This document shows positions 1-5,106 of a DNA stretch of 5,106 bases, in pieces. Source of the DNA: JBHHXR01 sp046757205 (GTDB lineage: Bacteria > Pseudomonadota > Alphaproteobacteria > Rhodobacterales > Rhodobacteraceae). Where the stretch lies: assembly GCA_046757205.1 (NCBI GenBank), contig JBHHXR010000223.1:1-5106 (forward strand), read 5' to 3'. A model generated the notes under the pieces. The model was not told the origin of the DNA, did no database searches, and saw only the letters and a list, made by a program, of their open reading frames with translations. Within the stretch, counting starts at the first letter, position 1. Each line of letters starts with the position of its first letter. The position numbers and the translations under genes were made by a program.

Positions 1-717
1 CTGACGCGGAATATGACGCCGGAAGAAAAGGCGAAATTCGACGCGAAACGCCTTGATAAACTGGTTGGGGCAGAAAAGGCGGAATTTGGGAACAGTTTGG
101 AAGGGCAATCAAGAGACGCGATTCGGGAATACAACGAATATCTCAGGAGAGGGGAGCAACCCCCACCGGATGTCATCGCCTTGGCCAGACAGGCGGCGCA
201 CGTTCTCAACAAACCGAGATTCCTGAGGGACGCCTCCGGGACGGTGTATAGATACACACCAGGGATAACGCCGGGCATGAAGACCCCCGGAGATGGTGTC
301 TCTTCGAGTCCGTCCGCAAAGCGGGACGAACTGGAATCCGTTCTCGGGAACACGACGCAAGACTCCATCAATCTGTCCTATGGGCGGCTGGATAGAATTC
401 TTGATATTCTGGAAGAGGCCGAAAAGGCCGGAGAGGCTGTTACCGGCGTTGTCGGGTTTGGGAAGAAAGTCGCCGGCGGGTTGGCCCGTCAGGCCGGTAT
501 CCCCGTTTCTCCATTGGCGAAAAAGCTCGATAACCAATTGGAGGCGCTGAAAGGGATTCTTGGCCCGATTATCCTGAACGAGAAGAGGTTGAGCGAATCG
601 GAGCGTGCGCGCCTTGACAAGATCGTCGGAGGGATCAGCCCGGGAATGGATGAAGTCGATCTGCGAAATCAACTCCTTGAAGTGACCCGGATTCTCCAGG
701 ATCTGGAATCGCGATAA
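1..717 (+). CDS. Alpha-helical phage virion-associated protein, 3' part (5' end probably outside window)
   Basis: The frame is open from base 1. The first ATG is at 13, giving 234 residues, but only 12 bases precede it and they contain no Shine-Dalgarno sequence, so the true start is probably upstream. The protein is charged and mostly helical. It has a helical N-terminus (about 1-65), a Pro/Gly-rich linker (about 80-102) and a helical C-terminal half. That half has a Gly-rich patch (145-157) followed by a block at about 170-232 containing ILNEKRLS and RARLDKIVG. From memory, this C-terminal block resembles the ends of virion or tail-tip/ejection proteins in phages of Proteobacteria; this was not searched. 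No catalytic motif, signal peptide or membrane helix is visible. The stop codon overlaps the next start by one base (TAATG), so the two are probably co-translated. Third-position G+C is low for the window (21 of the first 40 codons from the ATG). The call as coding is firm; the function is an inference from family resemblance and neighbours. Confidence 0.7.
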   Translation: MTRNMTPEEKAKFDAKRLDKLVGAEKAEFGNSLEGQSRDAIREYNEYLRRGEQPPPDVIALARQAAHVLNKPRFLRDASGTVYRYTPGITPGMKTPGDGVSSSPSAKRDELESVLGNTTQDSINLSYGRLDRILDILEEAEKAGEAVTGVVGFGKKVAGGLARQAGIPVSPLAKKLDNQLEALKGILGPIILNEKRLSESERARLDKIVGGISPGMDEVDLRNQLLEVTRILQDLESR

Positions 718-2615
718 TGCCTGACGCCGAAACCCTGATTCAGAGGCTATCCGGCCCGATTGAAGCGGGGACCAGGGCCGCGGCCGAAATGACTCATATC
801 CGGCCGGAGAACATAGTCAACCGTCTCCGGGGGATCGACGAGACGGTTGACCAATCCGGGGTTCCGTTACTGGCCTTCCGGGCGCAATTGTCTCTCATGG
901 ATACCCCCGAAGAAGTCAAATGGTGGCTCGATAAAAGGGTCGGGAAGGACGGCTGGACGCAGGACAAATACAAGAACTTTGCCTTGACCCCGAAAGGCAT
1001 GAAGGTTCTCGGATTTGAGGCCGGCAACAAGCCGGTAAGGATTGATGAACCTGGCCTTTCGACCGGAGACATCGCGGATTTTGCCGGGGATGCCCCGGCC
1101 ATTCTCGGCGGGACAGGGGCCGTAGTGACTGCGGCGACACTAGGGGCCGGCTTCCCGGCCGGAGCGGCCATAGCGGGGTTGGGCGCGGCTGCGGGCAAGA
1201 CGGTCGGAGAGATAGGGGAACATTACGCCGGGTTGAACCTGCAACCGGGAGAAGAAGTGGCCGGGGATGTGGCTCTGGAAGGGCTCGCCGCGATGACGGG
1301 AGAGGCCCTTATCGGCCGGCCCTTGGCTGTTGCCGGGCGGTATATCGTGGCCCCATACGCGAAAAAGATGACGCCGGAAGCCCGGGCGTTGGCGGCAGAG
1401 GCCAGGGCCATAGGAGCCAAACCGAAGGCGGTCCAGTTGACGAAGCCCGCGGTTGTCGGGCGAATCTCCGGGATGATGGACCTCATATTCGGGAACCCGC
1501 TGGCTAAAAAAAATGCCGAGGCGCTGAATTCCGAGATCTCCGCACTCGCTCGGGAATATGGGCCGGCGAGAAGCGTCACGGAAATAGGCGAAGGCATCGT
1601 CGCCGATATCAAACGGGCGAGAGGCGCATTGGCGCGGTGGTCCGGGGTTGTTACTTCAAAGATCGACGAAATCGCGGAAGGCCGCCCGGTCATCCCAACG
1701 GCACGGTTGAAAGAACAGGCGTCCATATTGGAAATGGGGATTCCGAGAGCCGCCGATGGGAACCCAATTCTGGCATCAAGAGAGTTGGTGAAATACCTTG
1801 CCGAGATCCATGACCTGCCGGGCATGATTCCGATCACGCACATGCAAGGAGTGACTAACACTCTTTGGGATGTCGTTGAAGATGGAACGATTGTCCCCGG
1901 CATGACGAGCGGCAAGGCGCGATTGCTTTGGAAGGCCGCTGTCGAGGGCTACGAGGATGTCAAGGAGGACGCAATCAGGATTCCCCTGATGGCGTTCCGG
2001 GACAAGTACAAGGAGGCAATCAAGCGGTTCGACGTGTCGTTCATCAAGCGAATTACGATGAGCCCGAAATACGCCGGACAAGTCCCCCCGGAAAAGATTG
2101 TCTCGAATGCTTTCAAGAAGGGGTATGTGCAGCCCTTGCGGCAATTAAAGCGGGTTCTCCCGCCGGACCGATGGAAGGAGGTGCAGGGGGCGGCTATGGA
2201 TGATGTTCTGGGGGCCATCAGCAGCCGAACCGACGACCCCCTTATCGCGGTATTCAACGGCAAGAAGTTTCTGGACACATTGGATTCATATGGCCGGGAC
2301 ACATTGAATGAGATGTTCGGGCCGACCCACACGGAACGGCTTTACCGGCTGGGCAGGGTTACGCAACTCGTGACCCAGAAAATGTCAATGTCCGGCGGGT
2401 TGGTTGCGGCGAACGTCGCCCTTCACCCATTGCGAAACCTGACGAGACTCATCAAACTTCGGGTGTTGAGCAAGATCATGAATTCCGATAAGGGGATACA
2501 GTGGCTCACGGAAGGGTTTCGAGCCCCGAAGACGAGACTTGGTGCGGCATCGTTGTTCAGACTCTCGGCGATGACGCTGGCAATCGCCGAACAGGAAACC
2601 AAGGAAAATGACTAG
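717..2615 (+). CDS. Large phage structural protein with Gly/Ala-rich membrane-compatible segment (putative internal/ejection or tail-tip protein)
   Basis: 632 residues. The start at 717 overlaps the previous stop by one base; only a weak GGA-type ribosome site lies upstream, so translational coupling is likely. Residues 1-110 are soluble and charged (WWLDKRVGKDGW at 69-80). Residues about 117-173 form a Gly/Ala-rich stretch with GG, GAG and GAAAG patterns, compatible with membrane insertion or tight helix packing. Residues 175-210 continue it. Residues 215-630 are long amphipathic helices. A C-terminal block at about 480-560 carries NGKKFLDTLDSYG and a nearby MFG, a pattern I associate with large structural proteins of tailed phages. 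No protease, lysozyme or transglycosylase motif is seen. The layout (hydrophobic Gly-rich region plus long helices, just upstream of a tail fibre) fits a protein ejected with the DNA or placed at the tail tip. That role is inferred; a tail-length or connector role is possible. The call as a phage structural protein is moderately sure. Confidence 0.75.
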   Translation: MPDAETLIQRLSGPIEAGTRAAAEMTHIRPENIVNRLRGIDETVDQSGVPLLAFRAQLSLMDTPEEVKWWLDKRVGKDGWTQDKYKNFALTPKGMKVLGFEAGNKPVRIDEPGLSTGDIADFAGDAPAILGGTGAVVTAATLGAGFPAGAAIAGLGAAAGKTVGEIGEHYAGLNLQPGEEVAGDVALEGLAAMTGEALIGRPLAVAGRYIVAPYAKKMTPEARALAAEARAIGAKPKAVQLTKPAVVGRISGMMDLIFGNPLAKKNAEALNSEISALAREYGPARSVTEIGEGIVADIKRARGALARWSGVVTSKIDEIAEGRPVIPTARLKEQASILEMGIPRAADGNPILASRELVKYLAEIHDLPGMIPITHMQGVTNTLWDVVEDGTIVPGMTSGKARLLWKAAVEGYEDVKEDAIRIPLMAFRDKYKEAIKRFDVSFIKRITMSPKYAGQVPPEKIVSNAFKKGYVQPLRQLKRVLPPDRWKEVQGAAMDDVLGAISSRTDDPLIAVFNGKKFLDTLDSYGRDTLNEMFGPTHTERLYRLGRVTQLVTQKMSMSGGLVAANVALHPLRNLTRLIKLRVLSKIMNSDKGIQWLTEGFRAPKTRLGAASLFRLSAMTLAIAEQETKEND

Positions 2616-3660
2616 CCCGTACACATCCCAGAGCATATCCGGGTACAACTCATCGCCCCCTTCCGACGACGGGTCGGCGACCGAGGCCAACCGGGGAAAG
2701 TGGGCCACGATCAAGAGCAAGATCGGCGACCCCCTGAAAACCCTCGCGGAAGCCATAGATTCTGCGGTTGTCACCTTCGCCGGCAAGACGATCAACACGG
2801 ACGCCGACGAGGCGAACGCCGTGGCAGGGTCCGTTTCCTTCACGAGTTCCGAACTGACGATTTCGTCCGGGGCCGTGACGGCGACCCGCACATTCCACAC
2901 CATCGACACCGAATCCGACGCTGCCACGGACGATCTCGACACTATCACCGCGACGGGGCTGGGGGCGGGAACGATCATCTATCTTCTGGCGGCCAATTCC
3001 GCCCGAATCGCGACCGTCAAGGACGGCACCGGGAACATCAATCTCCGGGGCGATTCCGATGTCGAGTTGGACGCCGAGAATCTGACCTGTCTCAGGTGGG
3101 ACGGGTCGGCATGGTACGAGGTCTTCCGGCCCTCCACGGGCGGTTGGGATCTGATCGAATCGCAGACCGCCTCGGCCTCCGCCACCCTGGATTTCACGAC
3201 CGGGATCGACGGCACGTATGACGCCTACGCGCTCGTTCTGACGAACGTCCTGCCGGCTACCGACGGGGCCGCCTTGTGGCTCCGGGTGCAGGAATCCGCC
3301 GCCTGGCAGGCCGACGCCGCGGACTACGCCTATCGCTACGAGACCCGGATTGTGAACGCCAGCACATACAACGCAAGCAACTCGACAGGAGATGCCAAGA
3401 TTGTGCTTGCCGGTGCTGCCGTGGGCGGCGCCGCCGGCGAAGGCGCATCGGGCAAGATCGAGTTCTATGGCCCGGCCACGACGGCGTATCATGGTTTCAC
3501 ATGGAACATCATCGAGCAGGACACAACGCCAATTACGCGCAACCTTGTCGGCGGGGGCGCATACATTGGGGCGACGGGTGCAGTTACCGGAGTCCGGGTC
3601 ATGTTTTCGACCGGGAACATCGCATCGGGCACGATTGCGCTGTACGGGCTGCGGAAATGA
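2608..3660 (+). CDS. Phage tail fibre / receptor-binding-type structural protein
   Basis: 350 residues. The ATG overlaps the upstream stop by 8 bases. AAGGA lies very close to the start, and a second AGGA sits 11 bases away. Three modules are visible. Residues 1-52 (YTSQSISGYNSSPP, then WATIKSKIGDPLKTLAEAI) look like a short virion-attachment or trimer-lead helix. Residues about 55-177 are beta-rich and end in a module (TVKDGTGNINLRGD, then CLRWDGSAWYEVFRP) that recurs in many phage fibres. Residues 178-350, starting WDLIESQTAS and ending GTIALYGLRK, are a beta-sandwich-like tip rich in Ala, Gly, Thr and Ser with regular alternation of hydrophobic residues. No enzymatic motif is seen. The tip is the likely receptor-contact part (inferred). 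Third-position G+C is high (34 of the first 40 codons), unlike the first gene, which fits modular exchange of fibre genes. The next gene begins only after a 73-base gap with its own promoter, so this is probably the last gene of the structural operon. Confidence 0.82.
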   Translation: MTSPYTSQSISGYNSSPPSDDGSATEANRGKWATIKSKIGDPLKTLAEAIDSAVVTFAGKTINTDADEANAVAGSVSFTSSELTISSGAVTATRTFHTIDTESDAATDDLDTITATGLGAGTIIYLLAANSARIATVKDGTGNINLRGDSDVELDAENLTCLRWDGSAWYEVFRPSTGGWDLIESQTASASATLDFTTGIDGTYDAYALVLTNVLPATDGAALWLRVQESAAWQADAADYAYRYETRIVNASTYNASNSTGDAKIVLAGAAVGGAAGEGASGKIEFYGPATTAYHGFTWNIIEQDTTPITRNLVGGGAYIGATGAVTGVRVMFSTGNIASGTIALYGLRK

Positions 3661-3676
3661 GGCATCTGTTTCGCGC

Positions 3677-3705
3677 TTGACGGGCCTTCCCCAACATGGC
3701 ATAAT
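3677..3705 (+). promoter_or_regulatory. Sigma70-type promoter with extended -10
   Basis: The -35 is TTGACG (3677-3682) and the -10 is CATAAT (3700-3705), separated by exactly 17 bases. A TG one base before the -10 (3697-3698) makes an extended -10 element. Each hexamer matches five of six bases of the consensus. Predicted transcription start is about 3710-3714, leaving a leader of roughly 20 bases before the ATG at 3734. It would drive the four-gene block to the right. It sits in the only intergenic gap of the window, which supports it. Confidence 0.72.
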
Positions 3706-3713
3706 TGCGATTA
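3702..3713. promoter_or_regulatory. Short inverted repeat over the -10 / start region (possible operator)
   Basis: TAAT-TGCG-ATTA is a perfect 4-base dyad with a 4-base centre, overlapping the -10 element and the predicted transcription start. A bound protein here would block RNA polymerase, and two DNA-binding proteins are encoded just downstream. The arms are short, so chance is a real alternative. Confidence 0.25.
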
Positions 3714-3721
3714 GGTCATAG

Positions 3722-3729
3722 AAGGAGGT
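3722..3729 (+). promoter_or_regulatory. Strong Shine-Dalgarno site
   Basis: AAGGAGGT is a full match to the anti-Shine-Dalgarno consensus. The AGGAGG core ends 5 bases before the ATG at 3734. It is the strongest ribosome site in the window and fixes the start of the secreted protein gene. Confidence 0.85.
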
Positions 3730-3733
3730 CGTC

Positions 3734-4009
3734 ATGAGATATCTACTCCCCCTTTTCCTTTTGCTGGCCGCCCCCGCGCACGCCATTGCGATCTGCGCGC
3801 CCCGAGCGATTATGGTCAAGAGCCTCGCCGAAGGATACCAGGAACACCCAGCGGGCATAGGGATAACCGGGGCCGGGGTCGTGGAGCTTTTCACGTCGGA
3901 GAAAAGCACCTGGACCCTCACGCTCACCGTTCCCAAGGGGTTGTCGTGCATCGTGGCCGTGGGGGAATCCTGGGAAACCGTGCCGCCGCCCCCGCCACCG
4001 GAGTTCTGA
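3734..4009 (+). CDS. Small secreted protein with Sec signal peptide and polyproline tail
   Basis: 91 residues, first gene of the promoter-led block, with a full-consensus ribosome site. Residues 1-17 form a Sec signal peptide: Arg at position 2, a Leu-rich core (4-13) and an AHA cleavage site, probably between 17 and 18. Cys21 is preceded by IAI, not a standard lipobox, so a soluble periplasmic protein is more likely than a lipoprotein. The mature part is about 74 residues with two cysteines (21 and 72) that could form a disulfide after export. It contains CAPR, KSLAEGY, VVELFTS, TWTLTLT and GLSCIVAVGESWE, a pattern I recall from small exported proteins in alphaproteobacterial genomes and phages; no function is known to me. 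The C-terminus is six prolines (84-89) then Glu-Phe. The stop codon shares one base with the next start. A role in envelope modification, superinfection exclusion or lysis support is possible from context only. Confidence 0.82.
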   Translation: MRYLLPLFLLLAAPAHAIAICAPRAIMVKSLAEGYQEHPAGIGITGAGVVELFTSEKSTWTLTLTVPKGLSCIVAVGESWETVPPPPPPEF

Positions 4010-4626
4010 TGGGCCTTCAAAAGCAGCTTGCCGCAGAATACAGGGCAGGGGCTTCGCTGGCCGACCTGCGCCGCCGGTATGGCGTGGGGAAGGCCGTGTT
4101 ATCAAGCAAGCTCCGGGCCGAAGGGCTTGTGACCCGGCCCGCCCACCGGCCCGTCGAAATCTTCATCGAGGAAGACGACCTGCGGGAATGTGTCGAGGAG
4201 GGGCTGAGTCAGAAGAACATGGCCGCGATCTTTGGCTGTTCCCGATCCACTATCCATGACAGGTTGGCCAAGCTCGGTCTTGCCCCGACGTGCGGACGAT
4301 ACAAATCGCGGTCGGAGGTAATCCTGCCGGATGGAACGACCGTTTTCTGTACTCCGAGGGAAGACGCGCTGTTGACCATATTGGCCCGCCATCTCGGCGG
4401 GATCGTCCCGCAAGAGACGTTGCAGCACGGCGTCTTTGGGCAACGCTGGTTTGCCCTCAACGCCCCGCAGAACATGACAGCCCAGCTTGTTACCCGGTTA
4501 AGGCGGATTCTGGTAGGCCCCGCACCCCAATACAAAATCACCACGGCTCATGGGGTCGGGTATTGTCTCGAAGGCCCCGGAGGATCGGTTTGCCCGACGT
4601 GCGGGCGACCAATGAGGAAACAATGA
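4009..4626 (+). CDS. Multi-domain DNA-binding regulator: two HTH units plus OmpR/PhoB-type winged helix, no receiver domain
   Basis: 205 residues. I chose ATG 4009 because it shares a base with the upstream stop (TGATG) and has GGAG (4000-4003) 5 bases ahead. A longer reading from 3946 would overlap the upstream gene by 64 bases and add only low-complexity residues. Visible parts: HTH 1 at about 7-40 (AAEYRAGASLADLRRRYGVG), HTH 2 at about 56-92 (EGLSQKNMAAIFGCSRSTI, recombinase-like), then an OmpR/PhoB-type winged helix at about 103-189. The winged helix shows CTPREDALLTILARHLGGIV, a conserved NMTAQLVTRLRRIL recognition-helix region and TAHGVGYCLEG in the wing. No phospho-acceptor receiver domain is present, so control by a sensor kinase is not expected. 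The C-terminus has CPTCGRPM (195-202), one half of a zinc-ribbon-like motif; a partner Cys pair is not evident. Likely a phage transcriptional regulator; targets are unknown. The domain calls are firm for the winged helix and good for the HTH units. Confidence 0.82.
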   Translation: MGLQKQLAAEYRAGASLADLRRRYGVGKAVLSSKLRAEGLVTRPAHRPVEIFIEEDDLRECVEEGLSQKNMAAIFGCSRSTIHDRLAKLGLAPTCGRYKSRSEVILPDGTTVFCTPREDALLTILARHLGGIVPQETLQHGVFGQRWFALNAPQNMTAQLVTRLRRILVGPAPQYKITTAHGVGYCLEGPGGSVCPTCGRPMRKQ

Positions 4627-4952
4627 ACTGGACGGAGGAAGAAGACGCGATCCTGCGCGACGATTGGCCCAAAGGGGGGCCGGCGCAGAAGATCGCCCTG
4701 GCCGTGAACAGGGTATCCCTGGTCAAGCGGACGAAAGGGGCGGTCCTGCGGCGCGTAGCGATGCTCGGGCTGAAGCGGGACACCAGAGTCGTATCGACCG
4801 CTCCCTACCAACCGCGTATAATCAACCTGGGCAACGATCCTTTCGAGGGCGTGGACTTCAGCAGCATGGATATCGTCCCACCTGAATCGGAGACGCGAGG
4901 CCGAATGCCGCTCCCTCCTGTCGGACTGGAACGAGGGGAATCCGGGTCATGA
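4623..4952 (+). CDS. GcrA-like DNA-binding protein
   Basis: 109 residues. The start overlaps the previous stop (ATGA), with GAGG (4614-4617) 5 bases upstream. Residues 1-52 start MNWTEEEDAILRDDWPKGG, continue with AQKIALAVN and end KGAVLRRVAMLGLKR. This matches the GcrA N-terminal helix-turn-helix pattern (WT at the start, a W near 15, then a V-x-x-R-V-x-x-LGL recognition end). In Alphaproteobacteria GcrA acts with sigma70 and favours promoters with CcrM-methylated GANTC sites (established for Caulobacter). The C-terminal half (53-109) is Pro-rich and charged (DPFEGVDFSSMDIVPP) and lacks the Cys/Trp-rich end I recall for cellular GcrA, so sigma contact may be lost or changed. A more general Myb/SANT-like phage protein is the main alternative. 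It may redirect host cell-cycle transcription or compete with host GcrA (inference). Confidence 0.75.
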   Translation: MNWTEEEDAILRDDWPKGGPAQKIALAVNRVSLVKRTKGAVLRRVAMLGLKRDTRVVSTAPYQPRIINLGNDPFEGVDFSSMDIVPPESETRGRMPLPPVGLERGESGS

Positions 4953-5106
4953 ATGCGGACCAGTTGCTCGGGGAAATCCATGAGGGCATCAAGGCTCTTC
5001 ACAAGCGCATGGAACGCCTGACAGCGGCCGTGGAGCGACAGAACGGTAGAATCCAGTCCCTGGAGCTTACAAGGGCATGGGTGGCCGGGGCAGCGGCCCT
5101 GATCGC
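4949..5106 (+). CDS. Coiled-coil protein entering a membrane segment (5' part; putative holin/XhlA-like lysis accessory)
   Basis: The start at 4949 overlaps the previous stop (ATGA). GAGGGG at 4933-4938 is a ribosome site about 10 bases upstream. 52 residues are visible before the window ends. Residues 1-40 (from MNADQLLGEIHEGIKAL, with later MERLTAAVERQN and SLELT) show heptad-like hydrophobic spacing, a likely coiled coil. From residue 43 the sequence becomes WVAGAAALI, the start of a probable transmembrane helix cut by the right edge. A short N-terminal coiled coil followed by one membrane helix is the layout of XhlA-type holin accessories and of several small phage membrane proteins that sit before an endolysin. 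Function is inferred from layout and position only. It is the last visible member of the block driven from 3677. Confidence 0.62.
   Translation, partial: MNADQLLGEIHEGIKALHKRMERLTAAVERQNGRIQSLELTRAWVAGAAALI

Larger units (their letters stand above)
3661..3733 (+). other. Intergenic junction between structural and regulatory/lysis blocks
   Basis: This is the only non-coding gap in the window. It holds a promoter and a strong ribosome binding site (listed separately). I see no GC-rich hairpin followed by a T run, so late transcription may read through from the tail-fibre gene. No GANTC methylation site occurs within it. Confidence 0.7.

Noticed and set aside
614..650. TTGACA at 614-619 as a possible promoter -35.
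   Set aside because: No acceptable -10 element at 16-18 bases downstream, and it lies inside a gene.
1223..1915. A 230-codon minus-strand open frame inside the large structural gene.
   Set aside because: No recognisable domain, low-complexity Ala/Ser/Pro composition, and full overlap with a strongly supported gene.
3661..3733. Terminator after the tail-fibre gene, and GANTC sites at the promoter that would link it to GcrA.
   Set aside because: No hairpin with a T run is visible, and no GANTC occurs in the gap. GANTC sites elsewhere in the window look no more frequent than chance by eye.
3734..3799. Lipoprotein reading of the secreted protein with Cys21 as the lipid anchor.
   Set aside because: The residues before Cys21 are IAI, with Ile at -1, which does not fit a lipobox; AHA at 15-17 is a good signal peptidase I site.
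3946..4008. N-terminal extension of the winged-helix regulator from an upstream in-frame ATG.
   Set aside because: It would overlap the secreted-protein gene by 64 bases and adds a Gly/Ala-rich stretch with no domain; the start at 4009 has a GGAG site and a stop/start overlap.
2650..4020. A 456-codon open frame on the minus strand opposite the tail-fibre gene.
   Set aside because: It is rich in Gly, Arg and Pro, spans the promoter gap and two well-supported + strand genes, and has no recognisable domain. Stop codons are scarce there because of the high third-position G+C of the fibre gene.
4290..4622. N-terminal extension of the GcrA-like protein from an ATG at 4290.
   Set aside because: The extension lies wholly within the regulator gene in another frame; GcrA-type proteins begin at the MNWT position, which has its own ribosome site.
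1..5106. CRISPR arrays, tRNA genes, insertion sequences, integrase or attachment sites.
   Set aside because: No regularly spaced repeats, cloverleaf-like segments, transposase or recombinase catalytic motifs, or terminal inverted repeats were found by reading both strands.

Overview
This window looks like part of a tailed-phage or prophage genome, rich in G+C, with all seven genes on the + strand and packed tightly. The likely host is an alphaproteobacterium. The main clue is a small protein at 4623-4952 whose N-terminus matches the GcrA cell-cycle-regulator pattern, a family known mainly from Alphaproteobacteria and their phages. The small secreted protein at 3734-4009 fits the same setting from memory. 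No integrase, terminase, capsid, tRNA, CRISPR or transposase is present, so an active prophage, a prophage remnant and a free phage cannot be told apart.

Left block (1-3660), virion genes: the 3' part of an alpha-helical protein (reading frame open at the left edge), a 632-aa protein with a long Gly/Ala-rich membrane-compatible stretch (likely an internal, ejection or tail-tip structural protein), and a 350-aa tail-fibre-type protein built of three visible modules. The genes overlap by 1 and 8 bases, as in a late structural operon. The tail-fibre gene has clearly higher G+C at third codon positions than the first gene, which suggests mosaic origin.

Junction (3661-3733): the only intergenic gap. 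It holds a strong-looking sigma70-type promoter (TTGACG, 17-bp spacer, TG-extended CATAAT) and a strong Shine-Dalgarno sequence, but no visible terminator.

Right block (3734-5106): four genes chained by stop/start overlaps. They are a secreted 91-aa protein ending in six prolines, a 205-aa DNA-binding protein (two helix-turn-helix units, an OmpR/PhoB-type winged helix without a receiver domain, and a C-terminal CPTCG motif), a GcrA-like protein, and the start of a coiled-coil protein that runs into a probable membrane segment at the right edge (holin or XhlA-like accessory, inferred). Placing two DNA-binding regulators between the tail fibre and a probable lysis gene under their own promoter suggests a regulatory and host-takeover cassette next to the lysis genes. 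That cassette is the most interesting part of the window.
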